From Rostrohypoxylon terebratum (lineage: Eukaryota; Ascomycota; Sordariomycetes; Xylariales; Hypoxylaceae): a stretch of 64,000 bases of DNA. The notes under the pieces are model-generated. The model was not told where the DNA came from. It made no database searches and worked only from the letters and a program-made list of their open reading frames with translations. The position numbers were made by a program, and so were the translations under genes. The stretch's first letter is position 1, and every line of letters starts with the position of its first letter. The stretch is taken from positions 62,001 through 126,000 of the forward strand of contig MU385937.1 of NCBI GenBank assembly GCA_022497145.1. The letters run 5' to 3'. Below, in pieces: positions 44,877 to 55,709 of the stretch.

Positions 44877-47800
44877 GTCCTACCTCTCGAATACATAAGA
44901 AAAAATATAAAGAAAATTTCTTTTTCCCGCCTTGAAAATTTTCTATTTCCCTCAAGTCGACTATCTACTATGTAAACAGACGATGCCGCGCTCTCCAGGG
45001 CTGTTTGTATTTCTATGCGGGGTCGGTAAGCTCAAGTGACGCCTGGAATTTGCAAACTTTTGCAGTTCGGCTTAAAGGCGTCGTCAAAGAACCGAAACAA
45101 GAAAATCCATTACAAGATTAAATTTCAATCGACTCAATTTCTCCAGCTGCAGATAAATGACATCACACACATTACGCAAAGCAGGGTGAAGCCCCTGGCA
45201 CATCGATGTGGACTACCCTGTCTGCTCGTCTACCTCACAACGCTTGTTGCCATGTAGGTATACATCTCCGAAGATCTCGGGTGGACGTAGGACCGAGGCT
45301 AGATATTCCGAGTATCTTGTCTCTATTGGTTTGAGTCTCCGTTAAATCTGATCGTTAGGTAATGCGATGTGCTCGTTTTCTTGGCGCTGGTGATAGAGAC
45401 CAATGTGATCGCCAAGCCGACTATATCACATACGGGTATAGTCGAATGTAGGTCTAGAATCATGTGAACTGCGACTGGTGTGGGATGTGGGCTTCCAGCA
45501 CATACGCAGCAGGTGTGATGCCGACCGTCTCAAAACTTTTTGAAACATGATCTCCGGCTCGGTTGACATCCTTATAGAATACGGAGGTTCAAATATTAAT
45601 ATTTGCTTCACAATATTAAAGCTAGATTAGAAGATTGCCCGAGAGCAACTTAAAAAAAAAAGTGCAAGCCACATGAAATAGAGGCTTGATTGATCGAGAT
45701 CATGAGGGGGCCACCGTCCAATAGAAACTTTACGTCCACTTACCTTCACCTAGATAAATTGAGAGAGAACCTTGAATAGGTATACTTATCTGTTGTGAAT
45801 TTCCCACCCCGAAAATGTTGTGCTTTGGGGCGAAGATGCGAAACTTCCCAGAGATACGTCCGAAAATAGCCGGCTAAAAATGCGAGGTGACTCAGATACG
45901 AGATGGAGCTATGGTCCTCGAGGTATCTGAGGGTAGAAATATGAGTAAATTTGGCTCAACTGAAAGCTTTGTGCGCGCCCCGGACATATAATCGACCATG
46001 ATTCCATGATTGGGATCCAAGTCTTGTCGCTTAGATTTGAAAGTAAACTTCGGGAGGGCTTCGAATGAATCGTCGGTGGTGGCTGTCTCTGGAGCAATGC
46101 TGAGGGTACTCATGTACAAAAGTTGCCTCTCCAGCGCCAGAAATATGGAATATACGCGTACCTAGGGAAAAAAAAACTAATAGTGACATCGTACCGCGAA
46201 ACTTATTTCGAAGACAGTCGTAAATAGGGAATTTTTGATGATGTTCGTCGATGTGCATGGTGGGTTTGCTTAGGAGTCCGAGCAGCACCTGGTGTAGTTG
46301 GTAGCGCTTATTGATTTTTTTTCCCGCGTCGCGCTCCCACCGCGATACCATGATACCACGATAGGGGGTGCCCACAAATATGCTGGAAATTGCTTCCCTG
46401 GGTCGGGTCGAAATTCGCGCATCTAGGACCATCTAGGACCTTGCCCTTCCCTTACTTTCCCGAAAGATAGAAAAATCCGGAAATCCCAGCCTCAAAAGCT
46501 TCATGCAATTTTGAATTAAGCCAAATGACATTGGTGAGATGATTGCCGCGTGAGGGTTTGCATTGCGATCGTTCAATAAGCACCATCAATCCCATCGACC
46601 AAACTTAGGCTCCATCTTCTGTGAACTTGCAACGCCTAACTTTTAAATAACTTTTGAAGTTAAATATCCGTTGATGACAATGCTGATCTATGATCGACTT
46701 GTGAATTCATAGAGCTTTAGACATATTCATGTCTCTTGTGTCTGGCTCCGGCTCTTGCTCTATCGTCGAAGCTCCTCAAAAAAAGTCCGGAATACCATTC
46801 CAAAAAATCGTGTTGGAATGAGGGAGTCCTCTGCCTTCAGAAAATGAGCAATGATGATTTTGGTCTGAAAATCCTTTGCGATGGAAGCGCTTTGCGAGTC
46901 GTCATCCTTCATTGAGAGAATGTCGTGGTCGTGCTGGCGGGATGAAAACGTGTTTCCGGATTGTATGGGTGACGTGGACACCGTGACCACGAATCATAAC
47001 CTAGCAAGATGGTCGTACGTACTTGACCCAGAAAATGAATATACTATGCTATGCGAAACAACAGACGGCCGAACCCCGGTGTCGCAGAGTGAAATCTGGA
47101 ATCGGGAATGTCGTTGGAAAAAGCGTGGTGCTCATTCGCGTTTGAATATCATGTTGTTCTGTCTGCAGCCTCCTGGCATCTGTGGAGGATCTGGTTCGCC
47201 ATGACACGCGCTGCGATCCATCGATGCATGCACAGCTGTCCCCAAGCGTTAATCGTGGGTTTTGAACAAAAATCCCTAAAAAGTTGGCGAAGCGTGGAAT
47301 TCTCATCCTTGACTTATTGGAATAGATGCCATTGATGGGTTTATAACCCGGATTTAGGGTCGTTGCTGTCATGATACGCAGTGCGATCAATCGTACTCCT
47401 GAACGCGACTCGCGATGAATGTAGCTCCCGTTAACCACGCCCCTCCAAAGGAGTGAAATCGAACGCGGCCAACCAAAAAAATAACTGCTGCCATCTCTCG
47501 AAGTTCCAAATAATCTTGGGATTAGGTTCATTAGCAAGAAATGAGATGTGTGTGGTTGGGGGGTTGAGGTAGCGCAGAATGTGCGGATAGCTTCATGTTG
47601 TGCCGGGTGTGAGTCCGGGAAGCAAAGGGGGTCCTAGATTGATAACAACATATTTTCTGAGATTGTAAAAACCGATGAATTACAATTACAGCTCAGTAGA
47701 TAGCTGAGTGATTGAAGAATCACTTCAAATGAACTTTTGAATACAATGCAAGGGTTGTGAAGTCGACAATTCGAATGCGACCGAACGCATCGATAGATCA

Positions 47801-48753
47801 AACAGTTGAAAAACACACGGGAGACGCTCCGGAATATGTTAGATGTCATGGGTATACAATCGGTATTAAACTAATCACTTTTCTTCCATTGGCTAAATTA
47901 GCTGCTATTGTAGAACTCTAATAAATGACTCAATCGATCGCCTGATCGAAAAAAGTGCGGGATCAATTATCAAGAAGAGAGAGAAGGGGAGAACGAAAAG
48001 AAGATAGAAGAGGGGGGGATGGTAAGAGGGTTGGGTGCGAGAAAGGGCTCGAGTCTCGAGTAGGTAGAGGCGCATGATTTGATTCGAGTTGAGGTGTAAA
48101 AGGTAACAAGTCTAAAAAATAATAAAAAAATAAAAAATAGAAAATAGTGCAGGAGAAAAAAAAAGGTACTTAGAGCATAAGCTGTTGTCAAGCTTCGACC
48201 AATCACAAAATTCGACAACAATCGATCAGCTCTATCAAACTGGGGAAAATATTCTGGGTACCTTGAGAGAGCCAAATCAGTAACAAATCAGTCGTTCCAA
48301 GCCATCTTACTGGATAACGGCAGGCAGTGCAGCAGCTAGAGCAAGGGTCTCATCAGTCACACATAGACTAACGTTAAACTTAATCGGGAAAGAGTTTAGT
48401 CGTTTCAGAGACAAAATGCAACCTTAGATGCTAAGGTAGGCATGGTAGACCTGTAAAGCCTGTAAGGTAGGCACGTATTATGATACATGCCTACAACGTA
48501 CATACTGTACACACACGTAGTGTAAGAGTGCGATCGGGTCCCAATGTCGTGTTGTGCCTGCCCTGCTCCCGTAGAAACCCATTTTTATTATTATTTTAGT
48601 GCCAAAGAATTTAAATCATCCATGGCTGCCATGGGTGGATGGGGTTTTTTTTTTCTGGAGGGGGAGGGGGGAAGAAGGGCTCCTGCCGCACAGCTGATTG
48701 TATCAACGTACCAAACTAAGGTCCTTACTGATTGTGCACATCCCCCCCGCTAT
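44877..48753. other. Intergenic region between divergent PAQR and histone H1 genes
   Basis: Nearly 3.9 kb without a firm gene. It includes the PAQR promoter on the left. A 73-codon minus-strand frame at 45892-46113 has coding-like codon use and is listed separately. Frames at 46881-47204 (plus) and 47049-47537 (minus) overlap antisense and neither is recognisable. A diverged direct repeat links 47200-47223 and 47370-47393. Confidence 0.5.
45892..46113 (-). CDS. Possible small hypothetical protein (73 aa) or exon
   Basis: The frame starts ATG AGT ACC CTC and encodes MSTLSIAPETATTDDSFEAL followed by a mixed-charge segment. Codon choice looks like real fungal coding sequence, with C- and G-ending codons in the first half. 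There is no recognised domain, signal peptide or membrane segment. It could be a small gene, one exon of a larger minus-strand gene continuing downstream, or a decayed fragment. No convincing second exon was found. Confidence 0.25.
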   Translation of the reverse strand: MSTLSIAPETATTDDSFEALPKFTFKSKRQDLDPNHGIMVDYMSGARTKLSVEPNLLIFLPSDTSRTIAPSRI

Positions 48754-48760
48754 TATATAA
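48754..48760 (+). promoter_or_regulatory. TATA box of the histone H1 gene
   Basis: TATATAA lies 218 bases before the H1 start codon, just after a C-rich run, followed by a CT-rich leader. The position fits a strongly expressed histone promoter; the initiation site is inferred. Confidence 0.55.
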
Positions 48761-48977
48761 ACGGACTCACCTTTCTCGCTGTCGCGCCCCGATCGAATGC
48801 CTCCCTCCCTCCTGTTTCTTCTCGTTATTTCTCAACCCACGTAACATAAAACATTCTTGACACGTTCGTATTCATTGAAAACCATTCAAAGCTTAATTGG
48901 TAAATCCAATTTATACATCCGCATCATTATCCAAGCCTGATATTCCAAGTTATCAAACTAAACCAACATCATTCGAA

Positions 48978-50073
48978 ATGGGTCCCAAGAAGGCAGATGG
49001 AGCTCCCAAGCCCAAGAGCACTCATGCTTCCTACCAGGTATGTTCTACCACGAGCTTCATCGGCCTTTTATTGGTTCTTAGTTGATACTAACGGATTGTA
49101 GGACATGATCACTGATGCTATTGTTCATGTAAATATTCCTATTCCTTCGCTTCCGGCGCATCATGCGTGGCTGGATTGGTGTCGCGGGTCGGGGCAACGT
49201 GCGAGGCAGTCATTGACCGACACTACGCCCTAACCCTACTCCAGAATTACTTCAAACTCATCAGACCATTTTGCTGACGCGTCTTTTTCAATCGAATAGC
49301 TCAAGGAAAGAAACGGTTCTAGGTATGCACTTATTTTTTCTTCCTATTTATCCACTCACCCGTCCCACTTGTCTTCATCGTCGCGTCTACTGCCCAACAT
49401 GTACTAACAATCTCAGCCGCCAACAATTGAAGAAATATGTGAAAGCCAACAACACCATCAACGTCACAGACAAGATGTTTGACTCATTGTTCAACAAGGC
49501 CTTGAAGGCTGGTGTTGACAAGGGTATCTTCGAGCAACCCAAGGGTTTGTCGCGTCACTTACCTCATGACCCTAACCATTCACTAAATGATCACAGGACC
49601 TTCCGGCGGCACTAAACTCTCCAAGAAGTCCAAGCCTGCTGTCACCAAGCCCGCCGCCAAGAAGGAAGGTGACAAGGAAGCTCCCAAGAAGGCTGCCCCT
49701 AAGAAGGAGACGACTAAGAAGGCTGCCGCACCAAAGAAGGCAGCTGCTCCCAAGAAGGAGAAGGAAGCTGGCGAGAAGAAGCCTGCCGCGAAGAAGGCTG
49801 CTGCTCCCAAGAAAGCCCCTGCTGCTAAGAAGGCCGCACCCAAGAAGGATGTAAGTTTTCAAGTTCATTCTATTGACTAGTTGTCGCGTAATCTAATGGT
49901 AATAGGCCCCCGCCACCGAGGAGAAGCCTGCTGCCTTGTCGAAGACCAAGACCGGACGAGTAGCCAAGACCGCGGCCAAGCCAGCCACGAAGAAGGCAGC
50001 GCCCAAGAAAGCCGCGGTACCCAAGAAGGAGAAGGCGCCAAAGAAGGAGGCGAAAGCTGAAGCAGCCTCGTAA
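48978..50073 (+). CDS. Linker histone H1
   Basis: Binds nucleosome entry-exit DNA in the nucleus. Six exons: 48978-49037, 49102-49128, 49300-49322, 49417-49544, 49597-49850 and 49906-50073 (219 aa). Every join keeps frame at GT-AG borders and yields the winged-helix globular domain SYQ-DMITDAIVH-LKERNGSS-RQQLKKYVKANN (about 18-60), continuing to KGIFEQPKGPSGGTKLSKK. The remainder is a Lys/Ala/Pro-rich tail of repeated PKKAA and KKAAAPKK units that ends KKEAKAEAAS. Exons 2 and 3 are only 27 and 23 nt. Intron 2 (171 nt) is the longest. Many introns in the globular domain are known from other fungal H1 genes. A TATA box lies upstream. Confidence 0.95.
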
Positions 50074-52303
50074 ACGTTCTGATTGCTGATTTTGCGTGTT
50101 CTTCGGCTTTGCGTGTTGGGGTTTGGCGGGTCTAATGGCGTTCAGGAGACTGGGTACAAAGTTGCGCGTGCGCGTGTTCAATGCGCAGTGGAATCAGGTC
50201 TTGCTTTTCGGTCTTGCTTTCGGCAGGGTTGGTAGGGACTTTGCGTGTTCAGTGGACGGTAATGGTCCTGGTGTGTTTCGACTGCTGTCCAACATCTTTC
50301 TCACATACCCTCCGCGATGCCAGCTATCGTTCTTGTGCATATTGTACGGCCCCTCGCGGAATCACGGTTTCGGTTGGATTGTACATATCCCCAGTTGACG
50401 GCATCTGTTATAGGAGGGTTAAAAAGGACTGACGACGTGATGAGTACAATTGTAATTATACCAATGACGAGGGGCTTCTTGCATGGTTTTTTCAATCCAT
50501 ATTACAATTTCACCGTTTATTCTATATTGATGCCTACTTGTTGCTTGGTAACCTAGTAGTATTTGCGACGGTGAAGTGGTGACGCGTCTGTTAGTCAGAC
50601 GTATCGGGTTTTGTTTACATGTGCGAACCTAGAATAGATTGTGGAGTAAGGTAAATCCTAGTAGTTTCCGCGCAAAGGTGCTGATAATGGGTATCACGTG
50701 TCGACAGGGGTGTTACCTATCGGTATCCACTAGGAAGTGTCTAGAGCTCTCATTGCCTTGATCTTGATCTTGGAGTCTTGGACAGGTCACCAAGCGCTCA
50801 ACATTTTTGAGTGGATGTGAGTGGTCTGATCTGTCCAATGAGGCGAATCGCTTCTGGCCTAGATATGTAGGAGATATGTAAGAAATGAAGATTCCCAAGG
50901 TGATCTATAGAATGGATCAATTTGAAGTTGATAGATTGGCACACCAAATTAATACAAAATACAAAGGTATATCGGAAATGGTGAATGGTGACCAAAGTCG
51001 TTTCTCCATCCAATCATAGAAGCACGTTCGACTGTAGATGATTCAGTCAAGCTACTGTACCATAATATGAGCTTACCTAGTAGTAGGTAGGCAGGTAGGT
51101 ACCTGGTAGGTATGCATCTTCAACCCACCTGCTCACCTAGGTCCTAGGATCTAAAGTTCCGGTATATCTCACCGTACATCTAAACGAGCCAGTCAATTCA
51201 AAGTTTCAGTCATTGGACATTAAGGTAGGAATGTGATAGAACTCGGCGATCGGACGTTGTGGCTCCCCGCACGTTGTCGGAGTATCGTAGCCAATCAAAT
51301 GGAAAGCAGCTTTTGCTTCCGCAATTTTCATATCTTCGACTTCGTAGACTGCGCAAATGCGCGAATCAGGTGCTGAGTCGTAATTTTGTTTTCAAATTAT
51401 ATAATCAGTGGATAAGTCCCGAGATCTATGATCAGACGTTGTTTAATTCTCGTATAAGTTATAGAGTTCGTATAGTGTGAACGTTGGACAGCGTGTTATT
51501 GTGAGTCTGGTCGAACATCTAGAGTCTTTGTGAGATTGTAACTATGGATTATTTAAATCACTCTTTGAATAACAATACGGCTTGATTTCTTTCTTGAATT
51601 CCATCAATGCATGAATCTAGCAGGTAATCCCCAGCTGCCCTTCTATTCAATTGATCAACATAATCAATTGTTCCTTCCTACTTATTCCAATAGTCTATTA
51701 TCTCCAAACTTACCTGCTGAGTTCTTCCGATATTCGATATTCAATTATTTATTCATTATTCCCAGATTGGCTAGACTCGCAACTTTAGGTAACCATTACA
51801 GCATAATGATTACTAGATGCTTGCCGTTACCCGCAGCATGTTACTCATGTTTTGTTATCACTATCAGAAGGTGTAGGCGTTACGACCTAACCCGATCATC
51901 CGTTACCGAAACTTCCGAGATCCCACCCTCAGACCCCTCTACATAGTACAACCCCCCCCCCCCCCCCGGCCAACTCCTCCAGCCCAAGCCTAAACCAAAT
52001 CCAAGCCAGGCCAAGCCCAGGCTGACAATACAACAATACAGCCAAAGAAAGCCATCTTTTTATTGTATGTCGTAGGCCGCAGCCTATCCAGAATAGAGGG
52101 GGGGACCTACACCACAAGCACCACAAGCACCACACGATACTGCAATACCGATACCGACGTCGACCCGACCGACGACCTCGGATTCGCAGCATTCGCGCAA
52201 TCCTATCATCGTATCATGGCCAGCTTCATATAGCTTTCATTTGCTCATTTGCACAATCTGCCCAAATTGTGCTTTCTTGTCCGGAGTCTCAGCCATTCTC
52301 ATC
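50074..52303. other. Intergenic region between H1 and the proline-rich gene
   Basis: The first few hundred bases are G/T-rich H1 3' UTR. TAGGTA words cluster near 51080-51113 and a CCTAGGTCCTAGG word near 51140. A C16 run sits at 51952-51967, about 340 bases before the next start codon. I see no gene. Confidence 0.6.
51952..51967 (+). repeat. C16 homopolymer run
   Basis: Sixteen consecutive C in the promoter-proximal region of the proline-rich gene. Length is likely variable between strains or uncertain in the assembly. Confidence 0.85.
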
Positions 52304-54358
52304 ATGGCTTCTCAAGATCAATCATTCAGCTCTAACAATCCCTTTAGGCGGAAGCTGGGCACGCCTACGATCTCTACCGACAACCCCGCTGCGACATCCG
52401 CGACGGACTTGGACGGAAATTTTGATTCTATACCACGTGTCCCATTTACTTCCTTCAAATCAGACCCGCCTAAACCAAATAGACAGGAGAGAGAGGACAA
52501 TGAGGAAGTGGTGGTGCCAGTACAATCAAAGCCGAAGAAGATCGTAAAAAGAGTTCGGGTCCAATCACCGCCTCCGTCTTCGCCCGAAGATGCCGTACCT
52601 GTAGCCCGGTTTCCCCCCGTAAGCGACGACGAAGACGAAGACGAAAGCGACGAAGATGAGGACAGTAATACCAGTGACTCACAAGATTATGAGGAACATG
52701 TTGGTAGATACAAGGCCGTGTCCTTCCCCGCCCGGGACAACGATAGCGACAGCACAGATCATACACAAACGGGGCCGCCACCAAATCCATTTACCAAGAC
52801 TTTACAGGACCTGGAACAGGCTGGGCAAGGGCGAAATGCCAATACTCTTTCAGCTAGTGCTGCCGCAAAGGGGGTACTCGACGTTGACTCATTCAAGAGA
52901 TTATTATTAACTGGTTATGCGAATATCCCAGGTGCGCCATCTACGTCAGCGTCTGGCGCAGGAGGGAACCCTGGGCTCTCAACAAGCTTACAAGTACCTC
53001 TCCATGACGGCGCCAGCAATACGGATACGAGTTCCGTATCCCGTCAATCTATCTTTGATGTCATACAAGACACACCTCGAACTTCACATGAAATTTCAGA
53101 GCCGGAAGATCCTGAGGAGAAAAGGAGCATCTTTCCTACTTCTCCACTTTCGTCTATCCCGTCATCCTCGGCCAGGAAGAAGCCGCCGCCTCCTAGCTCG
53201 AGGCATGGCAAGCTCATAAAAATCGAGCTAGGGACAGACGCCGATTCTCGTAATACCAAAGCCTCCACCGCTCCTATATCCATTAGCACCACATCTCTTC
53301 CTCCTATTGCCCCACCTCGTAGATCTAATTCTCAATCCATACCAGCACCGCTACAATCTCCTCCCCCACCAACAGACGTGAACAAGCCTCTTCCACAAAC
53401 TCCTTTCCGTCCCACCGTGGAAGAAGCCGTCGATTCTCCTTTTGATCGCGAAGCTATAGGCAAGATTCCCGAACCTTTCGCCGACCTACAGTCTAACCCC
53501 CGGCCCCCAACACCTCCCGTTGTTACCCGGAATCGCTCCGCATCCAACGGCAGCACACAGGCTCGCAAACCCGCGGCACCTCCGCCACGTCGGCACGGGA
53601 GAAGCGATAGCAGAGCACCTTCCGTCCATGCCGGAAACCAGGACGACGATACCCCTCCGAGGTCATCGTTGGACTCGAACCGTTCACGAACGGACAGCAT
53701 ACGGACAAATACCACCAATGCGCCCGCTCCGCCCCCTCCGCGCAGGCCAAACCATGCCAGGCAGGGCAGCTCATTCACCAGTCCAAGCCAAGCGAGCTTT
53801 ACTCCCATGCAGGTACCAGGACTCGGTATTACCGAAAGCTTACGGAGTCCGATAGGGGCTGGGTTTGGCCCCGCGAGCACTAGCGGGCAGATGGACGATG
53901 CAGGCGCGAATAACCTAGCTACAATCACCACCTCTAAAGACGGCCAACCCAAACTCTCTCCCCCACCACCGCCTCCCACTAGATCGGCAAGTACCAGGCG
54001 TCCACCGAGCGTCCGGAGTATGGACGCGGGCAACGGATTCGGTACAGGCACGACGAGGCGCGTAAGCAAGGAAAAAGAAGGAGCCGCGGCACCACCGCCG
54101 CCCCCGCCTCCTCCACCACCACCTAGACAACGGGGGAGTAGCCGCGCTAGCGTGGAGACGGCGACTCCTAGTACTACTGCAACAACGACAACAACAGCTA
54201 CGGACGGGGCGAAGAAACCGGGGACTAAGGGACAACAAGTTCAAGCTCAGCAGCCCGAAGGCGATACTAAGCAAGGAGCGGAGATCCTGGCGGATATCGA
54301 CGCGTTGCAGAGGGAGGTGGACGCTCTTATGGGTCGTGTTGGGAAGACTGGGAATTGA
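52304..54358 (+). CDS. Proline- and serine-rich, largely disordered protein
   Basis: Single exon, 684 aa from the ATG at 52304 (MASQDQSFSSNNPFRRKLGT); an in-frame upstream start at 52241 would add 21 hydrophobic residues and is less likely. I do not recognise a named family. Visible features are an N-terminal NPFRRK block, an acidic run (about 108-122), Ser/Thr-rich middle segments, many Pro motifs that fit SH3 ligands (PPPPRRP, RKPAAPPPRR, KPLPQTPF), an uninterrupted run of eleven Pro at about 597-607, and a C-terminal amphipathic helix (about 658-678, ILADIDALQREVDALMGR). This composition resembles fungal cortical actin and endocytosis adaptors, which is inference only. Codon use is coding-like throughout. 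The antisense frame of 245 codons is a composition shadow. Confidence 0.8.
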   Translation: MASQDQSFSSNNPFRRKLGTPTISTDNPAATSATDLDGNFDSIPRVPFTSFKSDPPKPNRQEREDNEEVVVPVQSKPKKIVKRVRVQSPPPSSPEDAVPVARFPPVSDDEDEDESDEDEDSNTSDSQDYEEHVGRYKAVSFPARDNDSDSTDHTQTGPPPNPFTKTLQDLEQAGQGRNANTLSASAAAKGVLDVDSFKRLLLTGYANIPGAPSTSASGAGGNPGLSTSLQVPLHDGASNTDTSSVSRQSIFDVIQDTPRTSHEISEPEDPEEKRSIFPTSPLSSIPSSSARKKPPPPSSRHGKLIKIELGTDADSRNTKASTAPISISTTSLPPIAPPRRSNSQSIPAPLQSPPPPTDVNKPLPQTPFRPTVEEAVDSPFDREAIGKIPEPFADLQSNPRPPTPPVVTRNRSASNGSTQARKPAAPPPRRHGRSDSRAPSVHAGNQDDDTPPRSSLDSNRSRTDSIRTNTTNAPAPPPPRRPNHARQGSSFTSPSQASFTPMQVPGLGITESLRSPIGAGFGPASTSGQMDDAGANNLATITTSKDGQPKLSPPPPPPTRSASTRRPPSVRSMDAGNGFGTGTTRRVSKEKEGAAAPPPPPPPPPPPRQRGSSRASVETATPSTTATTTTTATDGAKKPGTKGQQVQAQQPEGDTKQGAEILADIDALQREVDALMGRVGKTGN

Positions 54359-55699
54359 CGAACGAGCGAGTGAGAGAGTGAGAGAGTGAGTGAAGAAGCG
54401 TATATGTTCTAATCCTGGGACTTGGACTTGGACTTGGACTTGGAGACGTGCTGTTAGTATTTTTATTATAAAATACGGTTTAGTCGAAACTAGGGACTAG
54501 GGAATAGGACCCGAGGGGTTCCGTATATATATAAGTATATGTTAGGCATCACAGCACTTGCAAGCAAGACGAACAAAGGAGACCTGGTTCTTGGTTGTAT
54601 CTGGGGGAGGGAAGGGGGGGCGAAGTTAGGCGAAATATGCCTTGCGGTGTAGACTGGGCGTTGCGTGCGTGAGATGTAGTATGAAGGATATAACGCACTC
54701 CGCGTTACACGGACGTCGCGCGTCGTGGGTATATATCAGATATCAGATATCGGATGCGAGGCCCTTGTATAGTAAGGAGATTAGTTGGCCCGTTGGTTGG
54801 TTGGGTGGTAGGCCAGGGAAGGGTAGGGATCGGGGATAGGGATGGGGATGGGGTTGGGGTTGGTGCGAGTATCTACTATATAGCCCGTATGCCAACGCGC
54901 ATGAGCGCGTGCTTCGGGTTGGGTTGGAATGGGTCAAGGGTAGCGACGTGATAGCGTTCTGGAATTGGGAATTGGAAACCGAGATCCAAATCGAAATCGA
55001 AATCGGTGAGAATAAAGCCATGTTCGATGTTTGATTGCTGCGTAATTACCTAGGGTATGTGAGAATTGATGTGTAGATGGAGTTGTAAGTGTACGTTTTT
55101 GGTTGATACAAATAAATATCTTGTGGAAAGGAGGGCCCTGCTACGATCTTGAGGGCTATACCTATTCACTTATTGGTTTGCTACGGATATTTGTTAGGAA
55201 TGAGGTCATCTATCTAATTGACTACACAGGCCATAGACGACTAGATAAATGAGCCAACTGGGAATAACCTTGGAACCTAGATTGAGCAGTTTGTGACAGT
55301 GTCACGAAAGTGGAGTTTTCGCGTAGAGTCGACAGCGTCGTATACCTACTAGGTAGGTGAAACGATCCTGCCCACCAAGGTCCTCATTCTGCGAGGATAT
55401 ATGAGGGGAATCTGCGTGGATTTCATCCCCCTCCTTTCTTTCTATGAAATGTTTACTTCGGCTCGAAAGCGGTACTAACAATGCTTTTATGATTTATTTT
55501 GAACGGTATACAGGTTTTCAAGCCCTTCTCTTGTCCTCTTGCTATGCTTGATCTCTTGCAGTAGTCGGCGCTTAGCAAAATTCTCCTCCGTAACATGATT
55601 CCGATCAACTGTAGCTCCTGATCCTAGTAGGTGCTACTACTCATCCATAAGGCAGTTGTCGAAATCTCTTACCTCTTTAAAGTCCTCAGTATCTATTCC
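54359..55699. other. Intergenic, 3' flank of the proline-rich gene
   Basis: Holds purine-rich GAGAGTGA repeats (about 54367-54391), a GGACTT array (54418-54444) and G-rich GGGATGGGG repeats near 54835-54860. I see no gene. Confidence 0.6.
54418..54444. repeat. Tandem repeat, 6-base unit GGACTT x4
   Basis: Four exact units plus GGA in the 3' flank of the proline-rich gene, close behind a GAGAGTGA-type purine repeat. Confidence 0.9.
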
Positions 55700-55709
55700 A
55701 TGGCCTATA

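Noticed and set aside
47049..47537. 162-codon minus frame
   Set aside because: Arg/Ser-rich without a recognisable domain, overlapped by an equally long antisense frame at 46881-47204; no splicing partner.
53332..54069. 245-codon antisense frame over the proline-rich gene
   Set aside because: Its Gly/Val/Leu-rich composition is the mirror of Pro/Ser codons on the real strand; there is no domain or start context.
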